From Kiritimatiellia bacterium (GTDB taxonomy: Bacteria > Verrucomicrobiota > Kiritimatiellia > CAIQIC01 > Lenti-01), in the NCBI GenBank assembly GCA_028681135.1, contig JAQUJC010000003.1:16263-80262 (forward strand): DNA of 64,000 bases, written 5' to 3'. Shown one piece after another: positions 17,761 through 26,776 of this stretch. Within the stretch, counting starts at the first letter, position 1. Every line of letters begins with the position of its first letter. A program made the translations under genes and the position numbers. The notes beneath the pieces were generated by a model. It was not told the origin of the DNA and ran no database searches. It worked only from the letters and a program-made list of their open reading frames with translations.

Positions 17761-20079
17761 TCAATAGCTGTAGCCGATGGAAAAGCTGAAGCGGCCTTTG
17801 TCAGACGTAACCGCATCGGTATTCATTGGCCAGGCGTAATCGAGTTGAATCGGGAAGCCGGGGAAGTCGAAACGCACGCCCAGGCCATACCCGTCGAACA
17901 CGTCGCCGTCGCCGATGACTTCATTTGCGCCGTTCTCCTCGTAGAGGTCCAGCCAGACGATGCCCACGTCGTAAAAGAACGCCAAGCGCACCTTTTCGAC
18001 CACTGGCAACGTATACTCCACCGTGGCATAGGCGGCGGAGCGCCCCCCGATGGGCTCTTCCGTTTCGTCTTTAGGCCCCACTTTACGGTACTTGAACGCG
18101 CGAACCGTGCGCGGACCACCCACAAACAGCCGGTCAAACAAGGGCACCCGGTCCGAATCGCCATACTCTTTAATCATCGAGGTCCAGCCGCGGACATTCA
18201 GGACGTGATCGAACCACAGCGGGACATACTGGGAGGCGCGCAGGGTGAACTGGTATGTATCGCTTTCGCCGCCAAAAGGCCCGCCAGCCAGCGTCGCCGC
18301 CACCGACCCGCGAAAACCGCGTGAGGGCAAAAAGGGATGATTACGCGTGTCGCGAATGAGTTCCATCGTGCCGTAGCTCTTGAGCCGCCCGCCCTCTTCC
18401 TGCTTGATCAGATCACTGGCGTAATCCTTGATATTGCGGATGTCGATATCTTCCAGCCCATAAATCCAGTTGACGCGATTAAAGGCAAAGAACGGCTTGC
18501 CCAGCGTGAGCGAACCGCCGGTCGATATCTGGTCGTATTCATCGCTGTAATAGCTGGCCTCGCGCCGGAACAGGTCCAGCCCCAGTGAGAGGCGCCGATT
18601 CAGGAACCACGGTTCGATCAGCGACAGCTCCAGGTCTGTGCGCTCGCTACCGGCTTGCGCGCGTATCCGCAGTCGCTGCCCCCCCCCTGTGAACCGCGGC
18701 CAGCCCATCAGATCAAAGTTGCCCTGTGTCAGCTCCACATAGCCGATCAGATTATCAATGCTCGAAAATCCCGCACCAAACATGAGCTGGCCTGTGCGTT
18801 GCTCCTCGAGATCAAAGATCAGGTTGAAGCGATTCGAGGCCGCCGTCGCCTCTGGATAGGTATTGACGAACGAGAAGTAATTCAGATTGCGCACCCGACT
18901 CTCGCTGGTACGCACGCGCACTTCGTTATACACCTCGCCGGGCACTACGTTGATTTCACGCCGAATCACCTTGTCCTTGGTTTGCGCATTGCCGCGGATT
19001 TCGATGTTTTGGATGTAGGCCAACATGCCCTCGGCCACGTCGTAGGTAACCGCCGCGGTCGCGGCGTTGGTGTCCAGCATCACCCGTGGTTCGACCGCCG
19101 TCTTGATGTACCCGCGCGACCCGTAGAAATCACGAATATTTTGGGCGCTGCGTCGGATGGCCGCGAGGGCCGCCGTCTGATTCGTGCTCGCCACCACCCC
19201 GCCGGCCACCTTCTCGACCGCAAATTGCTCCATCCCCCTTATCCGCCAGTCGCTCAGGGAATACACCGGGCCTTCGTCTATCACAAAGGTAATATCGATT
19301 TTCTTGCGCCCGACATAGACAAAGGTGGGGTCGCTGACGGCCGCCGCCAGGCAGCCCTTATCCATGAGGACCTTGCGGATGCTTTCACGGTCAGCCAGCA
19401 CATGGCCGGGTTCATACAGGCCATCATTGGTGATCCACGTCAACCAGGACGACTGCTTCTGGGTCATCACCTTGAGCAGCTCCTTGCGGTGCGCGTGCCG
19501 GTTGCCCTTGAACAGAATCCGCCGCACCACGGCCCGTCGGCCTTCGTCCACTTCAATGGTCACATCCACAAACCCCGCCTCATCCTCTACCGGTGCCAGG
19601 GTCCAGGTCAGACGCGCATCGGGAAAGAAATCCTTGCGGTAGGCCTCGCGTACCTTTTGGGCGCGCAGGCCGAGCAGGGCATGGTCCACCAGATCGCCGG
19701 CCCCGAGTTCCATTTGGGTCCGCACCTTTTTGTTGCCGAAATAGTCGGCGCCGGCGATGCGCAACATGCGGATGCGCGGTCGTCCCTGTACGCGGTAGAC
19801 CAGCGCCACGCCATCGCCCTCGGTTTCCACGCGCACCTCGGCGTAGGAAAAGACGCCTGCGCGCTGCAAGGCGCGAATATCCTCAGAGAGGGCCGCCCGG
19901 TCGAGTTCCTGCCCCACCCGTGCGCCCACCTGCGCCACCACCTGTTCAGCACTGACCGGCACATCGCCAATAACGGCGACGCGAATATCGCGGACCGGCA
20001 CGGCCCCGGCGACGGTCGCCCACACCATAACCGCCAGTAACGCTGGCGCCCATATCCGTTGTTGCATCGAACGCGTCAT
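17761..20079 (-). CDS. bamA: BamA/Omp85 outer-membrane assembly factor
   Basis: The 772-residue protein has a signal peptide (about 1-26), five POTRA-like modules (about 27-425, e.g. IRDFYGSRGYIKTAVEPRV and GNAQTKDKVIRREINVVPGE) and a 16-strand Omp85 barrel that ends in an aromatic residue (FSFSIGYSY). BamA inserts beta-barrel proteins into the outer membrane. The barrel has LFVGGPRTVRAFKYRKVGP, close to the conserved (V/I)RGF substrate loop. Its start overlaps the dnaB stop by four bases, an unusual partner: bamA is often beside skp/lpx genes. The presence of this gene supports a didermic cell. Confidence 0.93.
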   Translation of the reverse strand: MTRSMQQRIWAPALLAVMVWATVAGAVPVRDIRVAVIGDVPVSAEQVVAQVGARVGQELDRAALSEDIRALQRAGVFSYAEVRVETEGDGVALVYRVQGRPRIRMLRIAGADYFGNKKVRTQMELGAGDLVDHALLGLRAQKVREAYRKDFFPDARLTWTLAPVEDEAGFVDVTIEVDEGRRAVVRRILFKGNRHAHRKELLKVMTQKQSSWLTWITNDGLYEPGHVLADRESIRKVLMDKGCLAAAVSDPTFVYVGRKKIDITFVIDEGPVYSLSDWRIRGMEQFAVEKVAGGVVASTNQTAALAAIRRSAQNIRDFYGSRGYIKTAVEPRVMLDTNAATAAVTYDVAEGMLAYIQNIEIRGNAQTKDKVIRREINVVPGEVYNEVRVRTSESRVRNLNYFSFVNTYPEATAASNRFNLIFDLEEQRTGQLMFGAGFSSIDNLIGYVELTQGNFDLMGWPRFTGGGQRLRIRAQAGSERTDLELSLIEPWFLNRRLSLGLDLFRREASYYSDEYDQISTGGSLTLGKPFFAFNRVNWIYGLEDIDIRNIKDYASDLIKQEEGGRLKSYGTMELIRDTRNHPFLPSRGFRGSVAATLAGGPFGGESDTYQFTLRASQYVPLWFDHVLNVRGWTSMIKEYGDSDRVPLFDRLFVGGPRTVRAFKYRKVGPKDETEEPIGGRSAAYATVEYTLPVVEKVRLAFFYDVGIVWLDLYEENGANEVIGDGDVFDGYGLGVRFDFPGFPIQLDYAWPMNTDAVTSDKGRFSFSIGYSY

Positions 20080-21488
20080 CCTTCCTCCGGATCAATGCCA
20101 TCAAAGCGATTGCTGAAGCGAGTGAAACTCTCATCAAAATCCAAGTGAATCTCGCCCACGGGTCCATTGCGGTGTTTGGCAATATCCAATACCGCCAGGC
20201 GCGTATCGTCGGCATGTTGATCCTGTTTGTAGCGGGACGGGCGCCGCAGCAGCATCACCACATCCGCATCCTGCTCGATGGCGCCGGAATCGCGCAGGTC
20301 CGAGAGCTTGGGCACCGCACTCTTGGAATCGCGCGTTTCGGGCGCGCGGCTAAGCTGACTCAGTACCAGCACCGGCACCTTCAGCTCCTTGGCCATGCCC
20401 TTGAGCGCCTGTGAAATTGCCGCGGTTTCGCGCTGGCGGCCTTCCTGGGAAAATTTCGAGAAATTCATCAGTTGCAGATAATCCACCACAATGAAGCGAA
20501 TGCCGTACTTGCGTTTGAGGCGACGCGCGCGAGCCCGCAAATCCAGCGCTTCGAGCCCGGCGGTATCATCGAGATAGATCGGCGCGCTGCGCAATATGTC
20601 CGCCGCGGCAATCAGTTTCCCGTGGGCCTCCTGGTTCACCTTGCCCCGCGATAAATCCTGGCTGGGCACCCCCGCGTGGCAGCAAATCATGCGCCGCACC
20701 AGTGATTCTCCCGACATTTCCAGGCTGAAGACCGCCACCGGCACCGGCGTCTGATGTCGAGCGCCCAACGCGACATTCTCTGCAATATTCAGCGCCAGCG
20801 ACGTTTTACCCATCGATGGGCGCGCCGCCAGCACGATCAGGTCGGAATTCTGCATGCCCAGCAGCATCTCATCAATATGCATAAAGCCAGTCGAAAGCCC
20901 CGTGATCCCCTTTTTCTCAGAGATCAGCTTCTCGACCTCCTTCATTTCGTCTTCGATGAGATTCCCAAACGTGCGATCTGTGCTGACCCGTTGCTCGCTG
21001 AGAGCATAAAAGGCTTCCTCCGCCGTCCCCAGCAACGATTCCGCCTCCTGCTCGCCCTTATACACATCCTCGGTCACAAGGCGCGCCGCATCGATGATGC
21101 GCCGCATCAGGTGGTTATCATAGACGAGCTGGATATAGTAATCCGCGTGGGCGGTAGTGGGCGTGCCATCAATCAGGCGCGCCAATTCCTCCTCGCCCCC
21201 GACGCCGTCGAGCTGCTGATTTTCGCGCAGGCGATCGACGACGGTGACCAAATCGACCGGTTTGCGGGCCGAATGCAACGCCAGCATCGTCTCAAAGAGT
21301 GCCTGATGCGTCTGCACATAGAAGGACTCAACGGTGATCTGGCGTTCGATGCACAGGTCCAGGATGCGGGCGGCATCCTGCAAGGCACAGCCCAGCACAG
21401 CCCGTTCCGCATCCTCACTGTGGGGAGGAATGCGCTCGCCGGGACGCAGTGCCCGCGCACCCGGACCCGCCTGTGCTGCGCCGGCCAT
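20076..21488 (-). CDS. dnaB: Replicative DNA helicase DnaB
   Basis: DnaB is the hexameric helicase that unwinds DNA at the replication fork. The 470-residue chain has the N-terminal DnaB domain (about 20-125) and a RecA-type motor with Walker A ARPSMGKT (222-229), a Walker B region in FIVVDYLQLMN and the arginine-rich C-terminal motif near SDLRDSGAIEQDADVVMLL. It follows rplI by 13 bp in the classic rpsF-ssb-rpsR-rplI-dnaB block and overlaps bamA. No intein is present. Confidence 0.97.
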   Translation of the reverse strand: MAGAAQAGPGARALRPGERIPPHSEDAERAVLGCALQDAARILDLCIERQITVESFYVQTHQALFETMLALHSARKPVDLVTVVDRLRENQQLDGVGGEEELARLIDGTPTTAHADYYIQLVYDNHLMRRIIDAARLVTEDVYKGEQEAESLLGTAEEAFYALSEQRVSTDRTFGNLIEDEMKEVEKLISEKKGITGLSTGFMHIDEMLLGMQNSDLIVLAARPSMGKTSLALNIAENVALGARHQTPVPVAVFSLEMSGESLVRRMICCHAGVPSQDLSRGKVNQEAHGKLIAAADILRSAPIYLDDTAGLEALDLRARARRLKRKYGIRFIVVDYLQLMNFSKFSQEGRQRETAAISQALKGMAKELKVPVLVLSQLSRAPETRDSKSAVPKLSDLRDSGAIEQDADVVMLLRRPSRYKQDQHADDTRLAVLDIAKHRNGPVGEIHLDFDESFTRFSNRFDGIDPEEG

Positions 21489-21501
21489 CGCTCGCCGCTC
21501 C

Positions 21502-21987
21502 CTAAGCCGTCGTCAGGGGTTCTTCGGTCACCCGTTCGCTGACAACCTTAACTTTCAGCGTGCCGCGCACCTCGGGATGCAGATGCAGTTCCGCCTCCTG
21601 CTCGCCCAGGGCTTTGAACGGCTCGTACATCACCAACTGCTTCTTTTGCAACTCGATGCCGTCTGCCGCCAGCTTGGCCAGAATATCGGCCGCGCTGACG
21701 GAACCGAACAACCGTCCCTCGGCATTGGCCTTGACGGAGCACGTCACAACCTTGCCTTCAAGCTGGCTCAACAACGCTTGCGCTTGTTCTTTTTCGTGTT
21801 CCAACCGCACGGCTGCTTCGGCCCGTTTTTTCTCGACGAGCCGCTTGGTCCCCAGCGTCATGACAACGGCCAGCTTCTGGGGGAAGAGGTAGTTGCGTGC
21901 ATAGCCCGACCGAACCCGGCAGGCATCGCCTGAACGGCCCAGATCGGCGACATCCTCTAACAAAATAACTTCAATGGATTTGCCCAT
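21502..21987 (-). CDS. rplI: 50S ribosomal protein L9
   Basis: The 161-residue protein shows the L9 N-terminal domain (IEVILLEDVADLGRSGD, then VRSGYARNYLFPQ), the long connecting helix (about 40-75) and the C-terminal RNA-binding domain (LFGSVSAADILAKL). L9 binds 23S rRNA domain V at the base of the L1 stalk and helps keep reading frame. Length is near the usual 150. It lies between rpsR and dnaB. Confidence 0.97.
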   Translation of the reverse strand: MGKSIEVILLEDVADLGRSGDACRVRSGYARNYLFPQKLAVVMTLGTKRLVEKKRAEAAVRLEHEKEQAQALLSQLEGKVVTCSVKANAEGRLFGSVSAADILAKLAADGIELQKKQLVMYEPFKALGEQEAELHLHPEVRGTLKVKVVSERVTEEPLTTA

Positions 21988-22009
21988 GGCACACCTATCT
22001 TTCCGCCGC

Positions 22010-22249
22010 CTATGGCAGCAATCCCATCACCCGTGCGCGGCGGATCGCCCGCTTGACTTGGCGCTGTTGCTTGGCGTTTGCCCCAGTCACACGGCCCGGC
22101 AAAATTTTGCCACGCTCGGTCATGAACTTGCGCAGGAATTCATAGTCCCGGTAGTCCACCTGCTGATCCGCCTTCAACAAGCGGGTGCGCTTGCGCGCGT
22201 CGTCCGACGCGGATGCGCGGGAAGTTCGTTTTCTCTTTGGTTTCATCAT
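22010..22249 (-). CDS. rpsR: 30S ribosomal protein S18
   Basis: This 79-residue protein has the S18 core [20 protein letters not shown] and [19 protein letters not shown], which bind S6 and 16S rRNA in the platform of the small subunit. The N-terminus is basic and Ser-rich. It sits between ssb and rplI. No zinc-binding cysteines are present. Confidence 0.97.
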   Translation of the reverse strand: MMKPKRKRTSRASASDDARKRTRLLKADQQVDYRDYEFLRKFMTERGKILPGRVTGANAKQQRQVKRAIRRARVMGLLP

Positions 22250-22267
22250 CGTCGTCCTTGCTCTATG

Positions 22268-22726
22268 TTAAAAGGGAATTTCCTCGTCGTCAGAGGGCTT
22301 GCTCAGTGGTTCGTCAAACGACGGTTTGGCGGCGGGAGCCTCTCCCCCGGGGGGGGTATCACGCATGGGAGCACTTCCGCCCCCCTCGCGGCGGGGGCCG
22401 CTCAAAAACTGCACGCGATCCGCGCGTACTTTCAGACGCGAGCGTTTCTGGCCGGTTTCTTTGTCATCCCACGTATCCAATTGCAGGCGACCTTCCACAA
22501 AGACGGGAGAGCCTTTGGACAGGTATTGCGTGCAGGTCTCGGCCTGCCGATCCCAGACATCTACATCGAGGAACACGGTCCGCTCGACATCTTCACCGCT
22601 CTTGCTTTTGAACGACTCGTTCACCGCCATGCGCAGGGTCGAAACCGCTGTGCCCGACGGGATGCGGCGCAACTCCGGATCATGCGTCAGGTTACCGATC
22701 AGTAAAACTTTATTCAGCGCTGCCAT
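22268..22726 (-). CDS. ssb: Single-stranded DNA-binding protein
   Basis: The 152-residue product has an OB fold (NKVLLIGNLTHDPELRRIPS, then TVFLDVDVWDRQAETCTQYL) and a Pro/Gly-rich tail ending DDEEIPF, the acidic tip that recruits partner proteins. The second of two adjacent ATGs (22726) has the better spacing to AAGGGAG; the first is at 22729. The start lies inside the last codons of rpsF, overlapping by 17 bp. A C5G8 run in the linker-coding part could be unstable. Confidence 0.96.
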   Translation of the reverse strand: MAALNKVLLIGNLTHDPELRRIPSGTAVSTLRMAVNESFKSKSGEDVERTVFLDVDVWDRQAETCTQYLSKGSPVFVEGRLQLDTWDDKETGQKRSRLKVRADRVQFLSGPRREGGGSAPMRDTPPGGEAPAAKPSFDEPLSKPSDDEEIPF

Positions 22727-23042
22727 CATCCGCTCCCTTCTCCGGTGCGGGCGGGGCGGGCGGCGCCACCACCACCTGGACACGGAACACATCGTTGTTC
22801 AGCTTCAGACGCGCCAACAACGGCGGCAGCTTGTCGCCGCCCAACGCAAACGCCATCAGGCCGTAATGCCCGCTGCGCTGCTTCTGCATCGGACGGGCAA
22901 ACTCCCGCCGACCCAGCCGCGTACAGCTCGACATCGAGCCGCCAAACTTTTCAATCTCACCCCGGACCGTTTCCACTGCTCCGTCCCAGTCCGCATCTTT
23001 CAGGCTTTCCCGAAAGATAATCATTGCCTCGTATTTATTCAC
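22710..23042 (-). CDS. rpsF: 30S ribosomal protein S6 (GTG start)
   Basis: The protein has the S6 pattern NKYEAMIIFRESL at the start, then the central strand KQRSGHYGLMAFAL, and pairs with S18 on the ribosome. I place the start at GTG 23042 because GAGGAGG lies six bases upstream; a frame beginning at TTG 23057 would put that site inside the gene. The C-terminal tail is rich in Pro, Glu and Asp. It heads the rpsF-ssb-rpsR-rplI-dnaB series, 11 bp after pth. Confidence 0.95.
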   Translation of the reverse strand: MNKYEAMIIFRESLKDADWDGAVETVRGEIEKFGGSMSSCTRLGRREFARPMQKQRSGHYGLMAFALGGDKLPPLLARLKLNNDVFRVQVVVAPPAPPAPEKGADDGSAE

Positions 23043-23056
23043 CTCGTGCCTCCTCA
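23043..23056 (-). promoter_or_regulatory. Ribosome binding site deciding the GTG start of rpsF
   Basis: On the minus strand this reads ATTGAGGAGGCACGAG before GTG. The GAGGAGG core is a near-perfect anti-16S match at six-base spacing. Confidence 0.75.
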
Positions 23057-23617
23057 ATTATACTGGTTCATGGCACTGTCCACGCTATGGGTCAGCAGAT
23101 GGTCCACGGCCTCCGCTGCACGGCTGGCAGTATCGGCCAAAACTTGCCGATCACCAGCGCTCATTCGTTCCAGTACATGATCTTTCAAATGTTGTCCTTG
23201 TTCCTGTTCTCCAACTCCAATTCGCACCCGTACAAACGTCTCGCTGCCCAGATGCTCGATCACCGACTTCATTCCGTTGTGGCCGCCCGCGCTACCGCCC
23301 GGTCGAATCCGCATCTTACCCAAGGGCAGATTGACGTCATCGGTCACCACAATCAAGTCTTTCGCGGTCAGACCCGCCGAGCGCATCAACGCCCGCAACA
23401 CCGTGCCACTCCGATTCATATAGGTCAAGGGTTTGGCGAGCAGCAGCGGCTCGCGGCCCTCTTGCGACACCTTGGCGCTTTGCACCGGGCGTCGCCAGGA
23501 ACGGCGCAACACCGCCCCGTAGCGCCGAGCAATCTCGTCTAGAACCAGCCAGCCGGCATTGTGCCGTGTCTGCGCATATGCCCGGCCAGGATTCCCGAGA
23601 CCCACGATCAGTTTCAT
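23054..23617 (-). CDS. pth: Peptidyl-tRNA hydrolase
   Basis: Pth frees tRNAs from peptidyl-tRNA that drops off ribosomes. The 187-residue protein has the N-terminal GLGNPG signature, the catalytic His19 in TRHNAGW, PLTYMNRSG and the VVTDDVNLPLGKMRIRPGGS loop with GGHNGMKS. Length is typical. It is placed between rplY and rpsF, a common bacterial order. Confidence 0.97.
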   Translation of the reverse strand: MKLIVGLGNPGRAYAQTRHNAGWLVLDEIARRYGAVLRRSWRRPVQSAKVSQEGREPLLLAKPLTYMNRSGTVLRALMRSAGLTAKDLIVVTDDVNLPLGKMRIRPGGSAGGHNGMKSVIEHLGSETFVRVRIGVGEQEQGQHLKDHVLERMSAGDRQVLADTASRAAEAVDHLLTHSVDSAMNQYN

Positions 23618-23647
23618 GTCGGCCCGCTTTTCGCCTGTGTCCTCAAC

Positions 23648-24340
23648 CTACTTCTTCTCTTTTTCGTCCTGGGCTTTCTCGCCTTCTTCTTCCTTCTTCT
23701 CGGTCAATACTTCTGGACTCGCTTCGCCCGCTTCCGCTTCCGCCTCTGCTTCTTCCTCGGCTGTTTCTTCTTCCAGACGCGGCGCGGCCACCGCCACGAT
23801 CACCTGGTCCAATTCATCCAGCAGTTTGTGCTTCGCCGCATCCACCTTCACGTCCTCGACGCGCAGGATGTCGCCCACGTTCAAATTCGTCACGTCCAGT
23901 TCCAGCTCATCAATGACATCGCCGGGCAGACACTCCATCGCCACGGTCCGCATGACGTGCTCCAGCAACCCGCCGTGTTGGGCCACCCCGATGGGCACCC
24001 CCACCAGTTTCACCGGCACCTCGATCGAAATCGTCCGGCTCATGGAGACCTCGTAGAGGTCCGCGTGGATAATGCGGCCCGTAATCGGGTGGTGCTGCAG
24101 CGCCTTGACCATCACCTTGCTGATCTTGTCCATTCCCTCAACCTCTAGGTCCAGGATCATGTTTTCACTGCGGTGGTCGCGCAGCAACATCACAAAATCA
24201 TGTTCATTGAGCTGAATATCCAGCCCTGGACGTCCCTCGCCATACGCCACCGCGGGAACCCATCCCGTACGGCGCAGACGGCCAGAGGCCGCGCTGCCTT
24301 TTGCCTCGCGCAACTGGGCTATCAGTTTTGTTTTTTTCAT
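23648..24340 (-). CDS. rplY: 50S ribosomal protein L25 (Ctc form)
   Basis: The 230-residue protein is the long TL5/Ctc form: an N-terminal 5S rRNA-binding domain (AQLREAKGSAASGRLRRTG, then VPAVAYGEG) and a second beta domain (about 100-190). The C-terminus is a long Glu/Lys/Ala-rich tail ending in DEKEKK, longer than in most relatives. Its ATG overlaps the prs stop by four bases, so the two are coupled, as often seen for prs-ctc. Confidence 0.95.
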   Translation of the reverse strand: MKKTKLIAQLREAKGSAASGRLRRTGWVPAVAYGEGRPGLDIQLNEHDFVMLLRDHRSENMILDLEVEGMDKISKVMVKALQHHPITGRIIHADLYEVSMSRTISIEVPVKLVGVPIGVAQHGGLLEHVMRTVAMECLPGDVIDELELDVTNLNVGDILRVEDVKVDAAKHKLLDELDQVIVAVAAPRLEEETAEEEAEAEAEAGEASPEVLTEKKEEEGEKAQDEKEKK

Positions 24341-25311
24341 TGCGTTCTCCCTTGATGAATCTCGAACAGTTTGGAGACCGATTCGTCTCCGTAAATCCGC
24401 TTAATGGCATCGCCGAGCAGGTCCGCCACCGACAACACCGTGATGGGGAAGTTATTCCAGCTTTGGGGCGGCAGACTATCGGTGGTGATGAGTTCTTCGA
24501 TCGGCGATTCCTTCAGCCGTTGAATCCCCAATTCGGTGATTGGGCAGTGACTCACTGCCGCCCGCACCGATTTGGCCCCATTATCTTTGGCCATCCTCGC
24601 CGCAGCGCACAGTGTTCCCGCCGTCGTGGTAATATCATCCGCCAGAACACAGTCCTTGCCCTCGACATCGCCCACCAATTCCAATGCCTCCACCTCCGTA
24701 GGCGATATGCGATGTTTGCCCGCCAACGCCAGACCGGCGTTGAGCAACTGCGAATAGGAATGAGCCATTTTGAGGCCGCCGGGGTCCGGCGCCACCACCA
24801 CGCAGTTATCCGGCGGCATTTTCTCGCGCAGGTAACGCACCAGCAGCGGTGCGGCATATAAATGATCCACCGGAATATCGAAAAAGGCTTGAATCTGCGG
24901 CGAGTGCAAATCAATCGTCAGGACCCGATCCACCCCCGCCGCCACCAGCAAATTGGCCACCAACTTGGCCGAAATCGGCACCCGCGAGCGGTCTTTGCGG
25001 TCCTGCCGCGCATAGGCAAAAAACGGCATAACCGCCGTGATCCGTCGGGCCGACGCCCGTCGCGCCGCGTCCGTCATGATCAGCAATTCCATCAGGTATT
25101 CGTTCGGCAGCATCCCCGTGGACTGGATGATGAACACATCGCGCCCCCGCACCGTTTCCTCATAGGTCACGGATATTTCGCCATCGGGAAAGCGCGTCAC
25201 GTTGGCTGCACTCAACGGAATACCCACCCGCGAAGCAATTTTCTCTGCCAGCGGGCGATTCGCATTTCCCGTAAAAAGTTTGATATGGTTCTGCATGTCG
25301 TTCATGTTCAT
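24337..25311 (-). CDS. prs: Ribose-phosphate pyrophosphokinase
   Basis: Prs makes PRPP from ribose 5-phosphate and ATP for nucleotide, His and Trp synthesis. The 324-residue protein carries the family elements IKLFTGNANRPLAEKIA, ISVTYEETVRGRDVFIIQST, DLHSPQIQAFFDIPVDHLYA and the PRPP loop VLADDITTTAGTL. ATG at 25311 is chosen because a longer open frame reads through the upstream tRNA gene. It starts the leftward prs-rplY-pth-rpsF series, 24 bp after the tRNA. Confidence 0.97.
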   Translation of the reverse strand: MNMNDMQNHIKLFTGNANRPLAEKIASRVGIPLSAANVTRFPDGEISVTYEETVRGRDVFIIQSTGMLPNEYLMELLIMTDAARRASARRITAVMPFFAYARQDRKDRSRVPISAKLVANLLVAAGVDRVLTIDLHSPQIQAFFDIPVDHLYAAPLLVRYLREKMPPDNCVVVAPDPGGLKMAHSYSQLLNAGLALAGKHRISPTEVEALELVGDVEGKDCVLADDITTTAGTLCAAARMAKDNGAKSVRAAVSHCPITELGIQRLKESPIEELITTDSLPPQSWNNFPITVLSVADLLGDAIKRIYGDESVSKLFEIHQGRTQ

Positions 25312-25334
25312 TCCGTCTGTTCCTGGCAGTGCAA

Positions 25335-25408
25335 TGGTTGCCCGACAAGGATTTGAACCTTGACTCTGGCCTCCAAAGGGCCGTGTGCTACCATTACACC
25401 ATCGGGCA
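25335..25408 (-). tRNA. tRNA-Gln (anticodon TTG)
   Basis: On the minus strand the acceptor arms TGCCCGA (25408-25402) and TCGGGCA (25345-25339) pair perfectly and are followed by A and an encoded CCA (25337-25335). The anticodon loop reads CTTTGGA, giving TTG after the invariant T33. The T arm contains GGTTCAAATCC. The anticodon stem has four good pairs and a C-A at its outer end. It lies just upstream of prs on the same strand. Confidence 0.93.
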
Positions 25409-25640
25409 ATGCGTTCATTAGCCTCCCGCAGCCGCGCACCGGCAGCCCTTTCGGCGCCGTGCCCGACCGTGACAAAGAACAAACTGACCCGTCCCTGCGG
25501 ACAGACCTGTCTAAGAAACTCGCGCACCTTATCCGCCTCCCCCGCAAAAGTCAATCCCCTGAATCATTTGTCCCTCCGCCCGGGCGCACCTGCCCCCCCC
25601 CCTTGCCTCGCCCCCGCTACATGCGGTAGGGTTTACCGAT

Positions 25641-26771
25641 ATGGACCTGTCGATTATGTTAACCTACCGCTGCAACTCGCGCTGTGCGATGTGCCACAGT
25701 TGGCAGCATCCCACTGTGCCGGACGAGGAAATCACCCTGGATACCCTCGCCCGCTTGCCGGGCGGCTTCGACTCCCTGAATCTCACCGGCGGCGAACCCA
25801 CCCTGCGCGCCGACCTCGAGGCCATTGTCGACCTGCTGCATCCTAAAACCCGCCACCTCGAAATCTCCACCAATGGCCTGCAAGCCGATACGCTCGAGCG
25901 GATCATTCAACAACATCCCGACGTGAAGATTCGCATCTCCCTCGACGGCATGGGCCCCCGAAACGACGCCATTCGCGGCGAAAAGGACGGTTTTGAACGC
26001 AAGCAAGCCACCCTGACACGCTTGGCGGCCGCCGGCGGCCGCGACCTCGGCTTTGCCACCACCTTCCAGGACGACAACTGCGATCAGGTGCTCGATATCT
26101 ACCGGCTGTCTGGCACATTCGGCGGCGACATGGCCACTTCCGCCCTGCACAACGGCTTCCAGTTCCACAAAATCGACAACGAACCCTATAATCGGGTGCG
26201 CATCGCCCGCGCCATCGAGCCACTCGTCGTGGAGCTGCTCAAATCGCGCCGCCCCCAGAACTGGTTTCGCGCCTATCTCAATCTCGGCCTGATGAAAAAA
26301 GTGCTAGGCCAGCCCCGTCTGATTCCCTGCACCGCCGGGCACGACTTCGCCTTCGTGGACCCCTGGGGGCGCGTCTACGCCTGCAACGTCCGCCCCGACC
26401 TCGAAATCGGCGACCTGACCACGCAATCATGGAAGGACATCCTCAAGAGCCCGCGCGCCGTCGAAGCCCGCACCAAGGTCGCCCGCTGCACCCACAACTG
26501 CTGGATGGTCGGTTCGCCCAAGACCGCCATTCGCCCCCCCCACCGGCCTACCGTGCCCCGCCTCCCCCCCCTGGCCTGGGTGTTCGTCAATAAATTGCGC
26601 GCCAGCGTCGGCCGCCCCATCCCTTTTGAGCGATATGTCGATTTCTCCGATGTCGCCCAGAGCCCTATCGTTCCCAAACGCCAAAGCTGGCAGGGCAAAC
26701 CCTTTCGCCCCACCGTCCAGAAAAAGACCGAAACCCCCTATGGTGCTTTCAACAACGTAATGAATAAGTGA
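25641..26771 (+). CDS. Radical SAM/SPASM-type protein in glycan gene cluster
   Basis: The 376-residue protein begins with a CxxxCxxC cluster (Cys11, Cys15, Cys18 in YRCNSRCAMC) that binds a 4Fe-4S centre and splits SAM, then NLTGGEPTLRAD, the SAM-binding GGEP motif. A C-terminal Cys-rich part (CTAGHDFAFVDPWGRVYACN, then CTHNCWM) resembles a SPASM or twitch auxiliary-cluster region. It is followed 5 bp later by a glycosyltransferase, so modification of a sugar or of a cell-surface molecule is likely, but the substrate is unknown. It is divergent from the tRNA-prs block. Confidence 0.85.
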   Translation: MDLSIMLTYRCNSRCAMCHSWQHPTVPDEEITLDTLARLPGGFDSLNLTGGEPTLRADLEAIVDLLHPKTRHLEISTNGLQADTLERIIQQHPDVKIRISLDGMGPRNDAIRGEKDGFERKQATLTRLAAAGGRDLGFATTFQDDNCDQVLDIYRLSGTFGGDMATSALHNGFQFHKIDNEPYNRVRIARAIEPLVVELLKSRRPQNWFRAYLNLGLMKKVLGQPRLIPCTAGHDFAFVDPWGRVYACNVRPDLEIGDLTTQSWKDILKSPRAVEARTKVARCTHNCWMVGSPKTAIRPPHRPTVPRLPPLAWVFVNKLRASVGRPIPFERYVDFSDVAQSPIVPKRQSWQGKPFRPTVQKKTETPYGAFNNVMNK

Positions 26772-26776
26772 GCCCA

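Noticed and set aside
18655-20040. 461-codon rightward frame opposite bamA
   Set aside because: No domain pattern; the BamA frame has a signal peptide and POTRA repeats.
25312-25554. N-terminal extension of Prs
   Set aside because: It would translate the tRNA-Gln gene.
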